64,000 nucleotides of DNA from Massilia rhizosphaerae (GTDB taxonomy: Bacteria; Pseudomonadota; Gammaproteobacteria; Burkholderiales; Burkholderiaceae_D): contig NZ_JADKYX010000029.1 of NCBI RefSeq assembly GCF_016093545.1, positions 29,657 through 93,656 on the forward strand. Reading direction: 5' to 3'. This document shows, in pieces, positions 52,295-62,500 of the stretch. Position 1 is the stretch's first letter; each line of letters begins with the position of its first letter. The notes below the pieces were generated by a model, which saw nothing but the letters and a program-made list of their open reading frames with translations, did no database searches and was not told the DNA's origin. The translations under genes and the position numbers were made by a program.

Positions 52295-53710
52295 TCATTG
52301 CGGGCCCATCGCCCACATCTGGTTGTTGCCGCCGTTCGACGTGTACTGGATGATCTGCGCGTTGTCGGCCGTGCTCTTGGCCTTCACGTCGAGCACCATG
52401 CCGGACAGGCGGTTCTTCACGGTGAAGTAGCCGGAGCCCGCGCTCGTGAAGCTCCATTGCTGGCCGTTGCCGGCCCAGTAACCCCACTGGTCGATGTTCG
52501 TGCCGGCCGTCGTCGAGTTCTGGTAGTCGTCCATGCTGAGCAGGCTGTTGGCGTTGATGATGCTGTAGTAGCCGTCGCCGTGGCCGATCACGTACCACTT
52601 CTGGTTCTGGGCCCCCGAATACGTCAGCTGCTGCACCAGCGCGCCGTTCGTCGTCGAGGCGCCGGCCACCGTGATCGCCTTGCCGCTGAGGGCGGACGTG
52701 AAGACGTACGGGTCGTCGCTGATGCCGCCGCAACTGTTGATGCTGGTGAAATTGCGGGTCAGGACCGGCCAGTCGTTGGCGTCGTAGGTCATCAGCATCA
52801 GCTGCAGCTTGGCGTTGCCGTCGTTCGTATCCACGTAGTGGGTCGAGACGTAGTTGCAGCCGTCCTTCTTGAGCACGGCCACGTGGCCGGGGCCCTTGTG
52901 GTTCGGTGCCGCGCTGTCGATGTTCGGCATCACCGTGTTCGTACCGTTGTACACGTTGCCGCCCGCGTAGGGCCCCGTCACGCTGGTCGAGCGATAGACT
53001 TCGATGTAGTAGGTCGTGTTCGACAGCGGATTCGTGCAGCAGGCGCCGCGGTTGACGAACAGGTAGTAATAACCCTTGTTGCGGGTGATGTAGGCACCTT
53101 CCATATCGAGGCCGTTGCCGCCGATCAGGTGGGTGACGTTCGTCGCCAGCTTGCCCGTGCTCTGGTTGATCTCGGCCACGCCGATGCCGTTGAAGAACGA
53201 GCCATAGGTCATGTAGACCTTGCCGTCATGATCCCGGAACACGGCCGGGTCGATCGCATTGATGACGTTCGCGCCGGCACCGCCGGCCGATTGCACGACG
53301 ATGCCCAGGTCCGTCCAGGCCGGGTTCTTCAGCGACGGCGACCGCGCGACGCCGATGGCGGAGTTGGCATTGCCGAAGGTATCCGTCACCGAGTAGTAGA
53401 GGTAGTAATACCCGTTCATCTTGATCACGTCCGGCGCCCAGAACGAACCCTTGGTCCAGTTGGGAAAATTACTCGTGATCCAGGACGGATAGTTGGTGGA
53501 CGAAAACACGGTGCCGGTCGTCGTGCCCCAGTTGACGAGGTCCGTCGACGTCGAATACCAGATGCCGTTGGTGCCGGTCGTGAAATGGAAATAGGTGTCG
53601 TGGTCTTTGACGAGGGTGCCGGGGTCGTGCGAATTCTGCAGGCCCTGCAAGTCCAGCGCCGACGCCGAACAGGTTATGAAGAAGGCCGCGATGGCAAACA
53701 ACAGTTTCAT
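52295..53710 (-). CDS. Secreted GH43 arabinanase-like enzyme with ricin-type lectin domain
   Basis: A 471-residue exported glycosidase. A signal peptide (MKLLFAIAAFFITCSASA) leads to a five-bladed beta-propeller with GH43 acids: NSHDPGTLVKDHD (base Asp), NAIDPAVFRDHDGK (pKa-modulating Asp) and GLDMEGAYI (acid Glu). FWAPDVIKMNGYYYLYYS is a further signature, typical of endo-arabinanases. The C-terminal RICIN/CBM13-like domain (about 335-471) contains QNQKWYVIG, GQQWSFTSA and NNQMWAMGP QxW repeats. The start at 53710 follows GAGGAG. It is divergent from rfbF and convergent with fdtC; it may trim plant arabinan or a bacterial surface glycan. Confidence 0.9.
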   Translation of the reverse strand: MKLLFAIAAFFITCSASALDLQGLQNSHDPGTLVKDHDTYFHFTTGTNGIWYSTSTDLVNWGTTTGTVFSSTNYPSWITSNFPNWTKGSFWAPDVIKMNGYYYLYYSVTDTFGNANSAIGVARSPSLKNPAWTDLGIVVQSAGGAGANVINAIDPAVFRDHDGKVYMTYGSFFNGIGVAEINQSTGKLATNVTHLIGGNGLDMEGAYITRNKGYYYLFVNRGACCTNPLSNTTYYIEVYRSTSVTGPYAGGNVYNGTNTVMPNIDSAAPNHKGPGHVAVLKKDGCNYVSTHYVDTNDGNAKLQLMLMTYDANDWPVLTRNFTSINSCGGISDDPYVFTSALSGKAITVAGASTTNGALVQQLTYSGAQNQKWYVIGHGDGYYSIINANSLLSMDDYQNSTTAGTNIDQWGYWAGNGQQWSFTSAGSGYFTVKNRLSGMVLDVKAKSTADNAQIIQYTSNGGNNQMWAMGPQ

Positions 53711-54072
53711 GGAGAGCTCCTCTACGCTTTCTTTTTGATGCCGGCCGGAAGGACGACATATGCATGCTAACGACAAGACTCACGGAAAAACCGCCGGCCG
53801 TCGATGAAATTTTCGACACGGACAATACCGATCGGCGTATCACTCGACGCCTCGATAGAGGGAACACTGCTGTTTGGGACGTCGCCTGCACCATTCGGCG
53901 AATTGTTGCGCCGATTCTTGCATTACCCACGCACAGCTATGCTCGCCAGAGGGGATGACGTAAAATTCCATGACTGCGTGGACGGTATTTGTCCACCTTT
54001 TATTTTCGACATTGACAAAGCCGCCCCGGCAATGACGGAAACCACAACCACGCATTTCATTTATCGGACACC
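53711..54072. other. Intergenic region between GH43 and rfbF
   Basis: About 360 bp of lower GC than its flanks. No supported gene; a 90-codon open frame on the plus strand (53804-54076) lacks a ribosome site and any recognisable motif. It must hold divergent promoters for the GH43 gene and the rfbF/GT2 unit. Confidence 0.5.
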
Positions 54073-54846
54073 ATGAAAGCAGTGATTCTTGCCGGCGGCC
54101 TCGGCACCCGGCTCAGCGAAGAAACGATCGTCAAGCCGAAACCCATGGTCGAGATCGGCGGCAAACCGATCCTGTGGCACATCCTGAAGCAATACTCGGC
54201 CCACGGGATCAACGAGTTCGTCATTTGCTGCGGGTACAAGGGTTATGTCATCAAGGAATTTTTCGCGAACTATTTCCTGCATATGTCGGACGTGACCTTC
54301 GACCTGCAGAACAATGCGATGAAAGTGCACCATGGCTTCGCCGAGCCGTGGAAAGTGACGCTGGTCGATACCGGCGACACGAGCATGACGGGCGGGCGCC
54401 TCAAGCGCGTGCGCAGCTTCATCGAGGACGACGAGGCGTTTTGCTTCACTTACGGCGACGGCGTGGCCGACATCGACATCGCGGCCTCGCTTGCCTTTCA
54501 CAAGCAACACGGCCTGCTCGCCACGATGACGGCCGTGCAGCCGCCGGGCCGCTTCGGCGCCGTCGAATTCGACGGCGAGCGCCTGATGGCATTCCGCGAA
54601 AAGCCGCAGGGCGACGGCGCCTGGATCAACGGCGGCTTTTTCGTGCTGTCGCCGAAGGTCCTCGATTACATCGCCGACGACGCCACCGTGTGGGAAAAGG
54701 AGCCGATGGAACGCCTGGCCGGCGAAGGCCAGCTGTCGGCCTTCCGTCATACGGGCTTCTGGCAGCCCATGGACACGCTGCGCGACAAGATGCTGCTCGA
54801 AGAGCTATGGCAAACGGGCAAGGCGCCCTGGAAAGTCTGGAAATGA
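54073..54846 (+). CDS. rfbF: Glucose-1-phosphate cytidylyltransferase (second copy)
   Basis: A 257-residue CDP-glucose synthase with all motifs intact: AGGLGTRLSEETIVKPKP, KPILWHILKQYSAHGINEF, TYGDGVADIDI and INGGFFVLSPKV. High GC at third positions matches the surrounding locus, unlike the insert copy at 41706. The stop overlaps an ATG (ATGA) that opens a truncated rfbG, so the original operon was rfbF-rfbG. CDP-glucose made here has no intact dehydratase nearby, but the insert copy of RfbG could use it. Confidence 0.96.
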   Translation: MKAVILAGGLGTRLSEETIVKPKPMVEIGGKPILWHILKQYSAHGINEFVICCGYKGYVIKEFFANYFLHMSDVTFDLQNNAMKVHHGFAEPWKVTLVDTGDTSMTGGRLKRVRSFIEDDEAFCFTYGDGVADIDIAASLAFHKQHGLLATMTAVQPPGRFGAVEFDGERLMAFREKPQGDGAWINGGFFVLSPKVLDYIADDATVWEKEPMERLAGEGQLSAFRHTGFWQPMDTLRDKMLLEELWQTGKAPWKVWK

Positions 54847-54923
54847 ATCCGGCGTTCTTGCGCGGCAAGCGCGTTTTCCCGACCGGTCATACCGGATTCA
54901 AGGACAGCTGTACCACGAGATGA
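54843..54923 (+). pseudogene. Truncated rfbG (CDP-glucose 4,6-dehydratase) remnant
   Basis: A 26-codon frame reading MNPAFLRGKRVFPTGHTGFK then DSCTTR and stop. The start and TGHTGFK match the N-terminus of RfbG proteins (compare GRRVLLTGHTGFKGSW at 41703). Similarity ends exactly after GFK, so more than 90% of the gene has been deleted. The GT2 gene starts inside the remnant's stop (ATGA at 54920), suggesting the deletion fused the two. Confidence 0.8.
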
Positions 54924-55873
54924 CCGACAAACCGATGACCCATACCGCCCCCGACAGCACCCTGCCGCTGGTAAGCATCCTGCTTCCCACCCATAACCGC
55001 CCCGACTACGCCGAACTCGCGCTGCGCAGCGCGCTCGCGCAAACCTACCCGAACGTCGAGGTGGTCGTAAGCGACAACGGCGACGACGAGCGCACGGCCG
55101 AGCGCTTCGCCCCCTATGTCGCGCATTATCCGCAATTGCGCTACCTGCGCATCGGCAGTTGCTCGCCGGTAGAGAACTTCCAGCACTGCTACAGCCAGGC
55201 ACGCGGCGACTACATCAACTTCCTGATGGACGACGACTTGTTCCACCCGAACAAGATCGCGACCATGATGCATGTGATGCAGACCCAGCCCAACGTCGGG
55301 CTCGTCACGTCGTGCCGCCATATCATCGACGGCAACGGCAATCCGATCGCCGACGTTCCCGCCTACCTGGGCCGCGCATTCGACACGGACACACGCATCG
55401 ATGGCCGTTCGCTGGGCATGCATTTGTGCGCGGTCGGGAACATCGTCGGCGAACCGACGACGGCATTGTTCCGCAAGAGCGATGCCGGCCCGCAGTTCGG
55501 CATGTACATGGGGAACCGGTACGGCGTCGGCACCGACATGGCCACCTGGCTGACGTTGCTGAGCCGGAAGGACGGCGTGTACCTGAAGGATGCGTACAGT
55601 TCGTTCCGTATCCACGCCAGCCAGGACCAGCGCATCACGCGGACCCAGATCATCGGCCAGTTCGAGGGCCTGCAGTTGCTGTGCGACGTGTGGGACCAGC
55701 GCTACTTCTTCGAGTCGGCACCGGCCCTGCGCGGCCTGCTCGGCAGCCGCCTGACCGACGTCGCGGCGCTGCTGTCGCGCCTGCCCGCGGAGGTGCTGCG
55801 CGAGGCGGTGGACATGGAGCGCGCCGTCGCGCTGATCCGGCGCGCCACCGTGTTGATGCTGCAGCTGGAATAA
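54920..55873 (+). CDS. Family 2 glycosyltransferase
   Basis: A 317-residue cytoplasmic GT-A enzyme. LVSILLPTHNRPDYAELALR and YPNVEVVVSDNGDDE open the fold, and GDYINFLMDDDLFHP carries the DDD motif. The C-terminal helices are leucine-rich. Overall similar to the GT2 at 49366. The ATG at 54920 overlaps the stop of the rfbG stump; an in-frame ATG at 54935 is an alternative true start. It probably adds a sugar to the same surface glycan. Confidence 0.9.
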   Translation: MTDKPMTHTAPDSTLPLVSILLPTHNRPDYAELALRSALAQTYPNVEVVVSDNGDDERTAERFAPYVAHYPQLRYLRIGSCSPVENFQHCYSQARGDYINFLMDDDLFHPNKIATMMHVMQTQPNVGLVTSCRHIIDGNGNPIADVPAYLGRAFDTDTRIDGRSLGMHLCAVGNIVGEPTTALFRKSDAGPQFGMYMGNRYGVGTDMATWLTLLSRKDGVYLKDAYSSFRIHASQDQRITRTQIIGQFEGLQLLCDVWDQRYFFESAPALRGLLGSRLTDVAALLSRLPAEVLREAVDMERAVALIRRATVLMLQLE

Positions 55874-55913
55874 GCCTGCGCTGCAGCCACCGAGGCCGCC
55901 GGATCGGCGGCGA

Positions 55914-57269
55914 TCACGGCTCGCGGATCGCTTCGTCCAGCCCCTTGGTCAGCGGCCACAGCAGATAGGACAGCACGGTACGCTTGCCGACCACGATCTC
56001 GGCGGTCAGGGTCATGCCCGGCAACAGGCGCGCGTGAGGATCCATGTTCTTGAGCGTGTCCTTGCCGAGATCGAGCCGGCTGATGTAATAGGCGCTGGTG
56101 CCGGTGTCCGGATTCGGCGTGTCGCGCTTGAACGCGTCCTCGGACAGGGTGCGGACCTTGGCCTCCAGCGTGCCATGCTTCTGGAACGGAAACGCGTCGA
56201 GCTTGACGTGCGCCACGTCGCCCGTCTTCACGTGACCCACGTCGAGCGAATCGATCTGCACCTCGGCATCGAGCGCGGTGCCCAGCGGCACGAGCGTGAA
56301 CATTTTCTCGGCGGCCTGCGCGACGGAACCCTGCGACAGCGGGGCGATGTCCTGCACCATGGCGTCGGCCGGCGCCGTCAGCACGACCTTGTCCTTACGT
56401 AGCGTACCTTTCTTGATCTGCTCCGCCGTCGCGTCGCGGTCGCGCGTGAGGTTCAGCATGTCTTCCATGATCTTCTGGCGCCAGCCGTTCACGAACGCCT
56501 GCTTCTCCGCCTCCAGGCCGGCCAGCTCGCGCCGGATCTCCGGTTCCTGGTTCTTGGCCAGCGTGTAGTCGCGCTCCACTTCCATGCGCTTGTTGCGCGC
56601 GTCCAGCAGGTTGACCTTGGCGCCGAATTTCTGGTCGACGAGGCGCTCCTGCATGGTCTCCACTTCGCGCAGCGACTTGGTGCGGTCGCCCAGCACCTGC
56701 TGGTCGCGCAGATTCGTTTCCAGCGCGGCGCGGGTCTTGGCGATGTTCTCGGACAGGCGCATGAGCTGGGCGGCGAAGTTGGCGCGGCGTTCTTCCGTCA
56801 ACTTGTCCTGCAACTGGGTGTCGGCCGTCACCTTGCCCGCTTCCACCGGCGGCGCCTTGCCGGCCAGTTCGGCCGCCAGGCGCTTGATCTGGGTATCCAG
56901 GCTGTCGTACTTGAGGCGCAGCTGGGCCTGGTCGGCGTCGGCATCGGTCGGGTCCAGCGTGGCGAGGCGCTCGCCCTTCTTGACGACCTGGCCGACGCGC
57001 ACGTCGATCGAGCGGATGATCGACGTTTCGATCGGCTGCACGACGATGTTCGACAACGGCGTCGTCAGCCGGCCCTGGGCCTTCACCACCTCGTCGATTT
57101 CGGCGAAGCTGGCCCAGCCGAGAAAGCACACGAGCATCGCCGCCAGCGCGTGGACGGTGATGCGGGCATACGGCGGCAGCGGCCGGCGCTCGATCTCGTC
57201 GGCGTCCGGCAGGAACTCGATGTCGGTCGGATCGAGCGCGGTCACAGATGACTTGTTTGCTGGTTCCAT
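55914..57269 (-). CDS. Type I secretion membrane fusion protein (HlyD family)
   Basis: A 451-residue inner-membrane adaptor of a type I secretion system. A short cytoplasmic head and TM (AALAMLVCFLGWASF region, about 49-67) come first. A lipoyl half (VVQPIETSIIRSIDVRVGQVV) follows, then a long coiled-coil hairpin (about 120-300, e.g. LRLKYDSLDTQIKRLAAELA), the second lipoyl half (VLTAPADAMVQDIAPLSQGS) and a beta-barrel domain ending in the HlyD signature PGMTLTAEIVVGKRTVLSYL. Its start overlaps the ABC gene by 28 bp. No TolC-type duct is adjacent; the NodT-type or another OMF would be needed. Confidence 0.94.
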   Translation of the reverse strand: MEPANKSSVTALDPTDIEFLPDADEIERRPLPPYARITVHALAAMLVCFLGWASFAEIDEVVKAQGRLTTPLSNIVVQPIETSIIRSIDVRVGQVVKKGERLATLDPTDADADQAQLRLKYDSLDTQIKRLAAELAGKAPPVEAGKVTADTQLQDKLTEERRANFAAQLMRLSENIAKTRAALETNLRDQQVLGDRTKSLREVETMQERLVDQKFGAKVNLLDARNKRMEVERDYTLAKNQEPEIRRELAGLEAEKQAFVNGWRQKIMEDMLNLTRDRDATAEQIKKGTLRKDKVVLTAPADAMVQDIAPLSQGSVAQAAEKMFTLVPLGTALDAEVQIDSLDVGHVKTGDVAHVKLDAFPFQKHGTLEAKVRTLSEDAFKRDTPNPDTGTSAYYISRLDLGKDTLKNMDPHARLLPGMTLTAEIVVGKRTVLSYLLWPLTKGLDEAIREP

Positions 57270-59377
57270 AATTGAATGTAAGTCGAGCAGCGTGTCAGGA
57301 GTTCTTCATGGCGCCCCGCGTCCATCAGCTGGCCGCGCTGCATGACCAGGATGGAGTCGGCATTGACGAGCGTCGACAGGCGGTGCGACACCATGATCAC
57401 GGTGCGGCCGACGGCGATGCGCGACAGGTTGTTGATGAAGATCGCTTCGCTTTCCGGGTCGAGCGCGCTGGCCGCTTCGTCCAGCACGAGGATGCGCGGC
57501 TTGGCCAGCAGCGCACGCGCGATCGACAGGCGCTGCTTCTGGCCGCCGGACAGGTTCGAGGCGTTCTCTTCCAGCATCGTGTCGTAGCCCTGCGGCATGC
57601 GCTCGATGAATTCGTCGGCGCCGGCGGCACGGGCCGCCTCGACGATGTCCTCGAAGCTGGCCTCGGGTATCGTCGCGGCGATGTTCTCGCGCACGGTGCC
57701 GTGGAACAGGAAGTTTTCCTGCAGGACGACGCCGACCTGGCGGCGCAGGTGCGGCAAGTCGATCTCGCGGGCGTCGTAGCCGTCGAAGCGGACGATGCCT
57801 TCCTGGATCTTGTACAGGCCGTGGATGACCTTCGTGATCGTCGTCTTGCCCGAGCCGCTGCGGCCCACGATGCCGATCACGCTGCCTTCCTTGATCTCGA
57901 AGGTGGCGCGGTCGAGCGCGTTGTTCTGCGCGCCCGGGTAGCGGAACACGACGTTGTCGAACGTGATGTTGCCGCGCAGCTCGGGGCGCAGGCCGCCGCT
58001 GCGGCCTTCCGGCGCGCGGTTCATGACCTCGCCCAGCATGCGGATGGACAGCGCCGTTTCCTGGTATTCGTTGACGAGGCCCACGAGCGCGATCAACGGC
58101 CCGCTGACGCGGCCGGACAGCATCTGGAAGGCGATCAGGGCGCCGACGGACAAGGTCTGGTCGAAGACGTCCTGGGCGCCGATCACGATGATCACGATGG
58201 GCAGCAGCTTGCCCAGGAAGTCGGTGACGGCGTTGCCCGTGATGGAAATCTGGCCCACGCGGAAATGCTGGTTCAGCGCGTGCGCCGAGCGCTGGTCCCA
58301 GCTGCGGCGCTGCATCGGCTCGATGGCCAGCGCCTTGACCGTCCGCATGCCGTGGATCGTTTCCACCATCAGTGCCTGGCGCATGCCTTCGGCCGTATAT
58401 AAATCGTTCAGGCGGCGCTGGAAGGTGGGCACGAGGACGGCGACGATGCCGCTGATCAGGAAGGTGAACAGGAGCACGATCATCGCCAGCTTGACGGAAT
58501 AGCTGAACAGGATTGGCAGCAGGATGAACAGCGCCGTCAGGTCGAGCGCCGTGAAGAACATGCGGCCGGTGAGGAAGCCGCGGATCTTTTCCATCTGCTG
58601 CATATGGCGCACGACCACGCCCGCGGACGTGGTCTCGAAATAATCGATGGGCAGCGACAGCAGGTGCGCGAACGTCCGCCTGGTCAGGCGGATGTCGATC
58701 TTGTTGGTGGCCCACAAGGTCAGGATCTGGCGCATGAAGCCGAACGTGGATTCGAACAGCAGCGCGATGCCGATGCCGGCCGCCAGCACCCACAACGTGG
58801 ACACGCTGTGGTGCACGAGCACCTTGTCGATGACGAGCTGGAAGAACATCGGCGATGCGAGGCCGAGCACGTTCATCGCCATCGCGGCGATGGCGATGTC
58901 GCGGAACGCGGCCTTCTGCTGCAGGATCTCGGGAATGAACCAGCGCAGGCCGAAGGGCTGGTGCGCGTCGGTCAGCCTGGACGTGCGCTTGAGGAACAGG
59001 ACTTCGCCCGACCACAGGGCCGAGAATGCGGCCGGATCGAGCATCTTGACCGCGCCCAGGTCGCCCAGCGGATCGAGCACGGCGAGCACGCCGCCATCGT
59101 CGACGCGCGCACCGACGACGATCATGCTGTTGCCGTCCTTCATGCGCGCGAGCAGCGGGAACACGCCCTTCTGCCCCAGCAGCTTGTCGAGCGTCAGCTG
59201 GCGCAGCTTGGCCTTGAGGCCAATGCTCGACGCCATCCCCAGCAGCATCGGCGACGACGGCTCCTCGGCGCTCAACGCATAGTCGTGGATCAGGCGCTCC
59301 GGGTTCACTTGCAGGCCGTGATGCTGCGCGATGGCAGTCAGGCATTGCAAAGTTGTATGAGGAAATTTTTCGGCCAT
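57242..59377 (-). CDS. Type I secretion ABC transporter (HlyB/LktB type, inactive C39-like domain)
   Basis: A 711-residue exporter. The N-terminal C39-like domain (about 1-130) has no peptidase Cys at the expected place (FPHTTLQCL) and no GHF-type His, so it docks the substrate without cleaving it, as in HlyB. Six TM helices follow (about 165-430; FFQLVIDKVLVHHSVSTLWV). The ATPase has Walker A GRSGSGKTT, signature LSGGQKQRLSIARALL, Walker B ILVLDEAASALD and VSHRL. The degenerate domain implies a C-terminal, non-GG export signal on the cargo, fitting the giant repeat protein upstream. It starts 118 bp downstream of a terminator that follows the cargo gene. Confidence 0.95.
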   Translation of the reverse strand: MAEKFPHTTLQCLTAIAQHHGLQVNPERLIHDYALSAEEPSSPMLLGMASSIGLKAKLRQLTLDKLLGQKGVFPLLARMKDGNSMIVVGARVDDGGVLAVLDPLGDLGAVKMLDPAAFSALWSGEVLFLKRTSRLTDAHQPFGLRWFIPEILQQKAAFRDIAIAAMAMNVLGLASPMFFQLVIDKVLVHHSVSTLWVLAAGIGIALLFESTFGFMRQILTLWATNKIDIRLTRRTFAHLLSLPIDYFETTSAGVVVRHMQQMEKIRGFLTGRMFFTALDLTALFILLPILFSYSVKLAMIVLLFTFLISGIVAVLVPTFQRRLNDLYTAEGMRQALMVETIHGMRTVKALAIEPMQRRSWDQRSAHALNQHFRVGQISITGNAVTDFLGKLLPIVIIVIGAQDVFDQTLSVGALIAFQMLSGRVSGPLIALVGLVNEYQETALSIRMLGEVMNRAPEGRSGGLRPELRGNITFDNVVFRYPGAQNNALDRATFEIKEGSVIGIVGRSGSGKTTITKVIHGLYKIQEGIVRFDGYDAREIDLPHLRRQVGVVLQENFLFHGTVRENIAATIPEASFEDIVEAARAAGADEFIERMPQGYDTMLEENASNLSGGQKQRLSIARALLAKPRILVLDEAASALDPESEAIFINNLSRIAVGRTVIMVSHRLSTLVNADSILVMQRGQLMDAGRHEELLTRCSTYIQLWNQQTSHL

Positions 59378-59496
59378 TAGGGAACTAATAGAAGCGAAGT
59401 GCGGCAGACCGAGAGATTACCCTGTTGTTGGTCAGAATTGTTGCTGAACAGCACTGTGTTACACCCCTTATTCTTCGTTTGTCTCAAATTGGACGC

Positions 59497-59530
59497 AAAA
59501 AAAGGCAAGACCGATAACGGTCTTGCCTTT
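59497..59530 (-). terminator. Terminator between repeat-protein gene and its exporter genes
   Basis: A 13-bp perfect stem (AAAGGCAAGACCG / CGGTCTTGCCTTT) with a 4-nt loop and a run of seven T on the minus strand. It lies 42 bp after the cargo stop. A second hairpin (GGGCCGG / CCGGCCC, 59544-59563) sits just before it. It can also work on the plus strand. Confidence 0.9.
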
Positions 59531-59571
59531 TTCGATATCACCAGGGCCGGCGCGAACCGGCCCGTGGCGCA

Positions 59572-62500
59572 TTACTTACGACCGCCGGTGGTCAGGAAGC
59601 CGGAGTCCTGCGGCGTCGTCACCGACTTGGCCAGCGATTCGGCCGTCGACGTCATCGCCGCATTCGTACCCGCCACCTTGTTGCCGTTGGCGTCGAACTG
59701 CTTCATCACGTCGACCATCGTGCCGACCGAGGCCAGCAGGCCGGTCTGCGCGCCGCCCGCCAGGTTCGGCAGGGTCAAGCCTCCGGTTGCCGCGCCGGCG
59801 TCGGCGGCGGTGAAGGCCGTCATCGCCTGGACCATGCTGCCCACCTTGCTGCTCAGCGTGGTCGCCGCGGCTTGCGCTGCCGACTTGTCGGTCGTGAACC
59901 ACACGTCGCCCGTGGCGGCCGTGGAGCCGTCGGTCTTCGTGAAGGTCGACTGCATGCCGATCCAGTTGCCGGCATCCTTGGCCGAGGTCTTGTCGCCGTT
60001 GACGTTGATGCTTGCGATGTCCAGCGACGCCAGGCTCTTCAGCTCGCCCGACTGGCTGACGCCGTCGCCGTTCGCATCCACCCACACCTTCAGCTGGTCG
60101 TACGCGGCGTCCTTCGCATCGATCACACCGTCGCCGTTCGCATCCAGCTGGGCCAGTGCTTCGTAGCCGTTGGATGCGGTCTGGCCGTTCGCCAGCTTCG
60201 TCGCCGTACCGAACAGTTCGGCACCGCTGTCGATCGTGCCGTTGCCGTTGCGATCCAGCGCCAGCAGGCCGTCGGTCGCGTCCACCCAGCCCGTCGTGAC
60301 CTTGCTGCCGGTCGCGAACAGGTCGAACTGCACGCCCTGGGCGATGCTCTTCGTGTGGACGCCGTCGCCGTTCAGATCCAGCACGATCGGGCTGCCGATC
60401 TTGAGCTGTGCGGTCTGGGCCGTCGACAGCGCGCCCACCTGGTCCGACGTCAGCGCCATCACCTGGCCCGTCGTCAGCGCGGCGACCTGGTCCGTGGTCA
60501 GTGCGACGATCTGGTTCGTCGTCAGCACCATGACCTGCGTCGTCTTGAGGGCCGCGATATCCGTGGTGACGATCGCCGCGACCTGGTTCGTCGTCAGCGC
60601 CGCCACCTGGCTGGTCGACAGCGCCACGGTCTGGGCCGTGGACAGCGCAACGATCTGGCTGGTCGTCAGGCCGTTGGCGAGCTGGCTCGTCGACAGCGCG
60701 GCGACCTGGGCCGTCGTCAGCACGGCGAACTGCGACGTGGACAGACCCGCCGAGATCTGCGCCGTCGTCAGCGCCTGGATCTGGCTCGACTTCAGCGCGA
60801 CGAGATCGCGGGTTTCCAGCGCGGCGACCTGGTTCGTCGTCAGCGCGCCGACCTGGTTCGTCGTCAACGCAGCAACCTGGGCCGTCGTCAGCGCAACGAC
60901 CTGGTTCGTCGTCAGCGCGCCGACGTCGTTCGTCGACAGCGCGGCGATCTGGTTCGTCTTGAGCACGGCGAGGTCGGCCGTTTCGAGCGCAGCCACTTGC
61001 GACGTGCTCAGCGCGCCGATCTGGCTGGTCGTCAGCGCGGCGGCCTGGGCCGTCTTCAGGGCGACGATCTGGTCCGTCGTCAGGCCATTCGCCACCTGCG
61101 AGGTCGTCAGCGCGGCGACCTGGGCCGTCGTCAGCGCGGCGAACTGCGCCGTGGACAGGCCCGCCGAGATCTGTGCCGTCGTCAACGCCTGGATCTGGCC
61201 CGACTTCAGGGCGACGAGATCGCGGGTTTCCAGCGCGGCGACCTGGTTCGTCGACAGCGCGCCGACCTGGTTCGTCGTCAACGCAGCAACCTGGGCCGTC
61301 GTCAGCGCAACGACCTGGTTCGTCGTCAGCGCGCCGACGTCGTTCGTCGACAGTGCGCCGATCTGGTTGGTCTTGAGCGCGGCAAGGTCGGCCGTTTCGA
61401 GCGCAGCCACTTGCGACGTGCTCAGCGCGCCGATCTGGTTCGTCGACAGCGCGGCGGCCTGGGCCGTCGTCAAGGCGACGATCTGGTTCGTCGTCAGGCC
61501 ATTCGCCACCTGCGACGTCGTCAGCGCGGCGACCTGGGCCGTCGTCATCGCTGCGAACTGCGCCGTGGACAGACCCGCCGAGATCTGCGCCGTCGTCAAC
61601 GCCTGGATCTGGCCCGACTTCAGCGCAGCGAGATCGCGAGTTTCCAGCGCGGCGACCTGGTTCGTCGACAGCGCACCGACCTGGTTCGTCGACATCGTCG
61701 CAACCTGGAGCGTCGTCAGCGCGACGATCTGGTTGGTCGACAGCACGCCGATCTGGTTCGTCGACAGCGCGTTGATCTGGCTCGTCTTGAGCGCGGCCAG
61801 ATCGGCCGTTTCGATCGCGGCCACTTGCGACGTGCCGAGCGCGCCGATCTGGTTCGTCGTCAGCGCGGTGGCCTGGACCGTCGTCAAGGCGACGACCTGG
61901 TTCGTCGTCAGGCCATTCGCCACCTGCGAGGTCGTCAGCGCGGCGATCTGGGCCGTCGTCAGCGCGGCGAACTGCGCCGTGGACAGGCCCGCCGAGATCT
62001 GTGCCGTCGTCAACGCCTGGATCTGGCCCGACTTCAGCGCGGCGAGATCGCGGGTTTCCAGCGCGCCGACCTGGTTCGTCGTCAGCGCGCCGACCTGGTT
62101 CGTCGTCAACGCAGCAACCTGGGCCGTCGTCAGCGCAACGACCTGGTTCGTCGTCAGCGCGCCGACGTCGTTCGTCGACAGTGCGCCGATCTGGTTGGTC
62201 TTGAGCGCGGCAAGGTCGGCCGTTTCGATCGCGGACACTTGCGACGTACCCAGCGCGCCGATCTGGTTCGTCGACAGCGCGGCGGCCTGGGCCGTCGTCA
62301 AGGCGATGATCTGGTTCGTCGTCAGGCCGTTCGCCACTTGCGAGGTCGTCAGCGCGCCGATCTGGGCGGTCGTCAGCGCAGCGAACTGCGCCGTGGACAG
62401 ACCCGCCGAGATCTGTGCCGTCGTCAGGGCCTGGATCTGGCCCGACTTCAGCGCGGCGAGATCGCGGGTTTCCAGCGCGCCGACCTGGTTCGTCGACAGC

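Noticed and set aside
53804..54076. 90-codon plus-strand frame before the second rfbF
   Set aside because: No ribosome site, no similarity recognised, and it overlaps the rfbF start.
57242..57390. Active C39 peptidase in the exporter (bacteriocin-type processing)
   Set aside because: The Cys and His of the peptidase are absent in the N-terminal domain, so Gly-Gly leader cleavage is unlikely.
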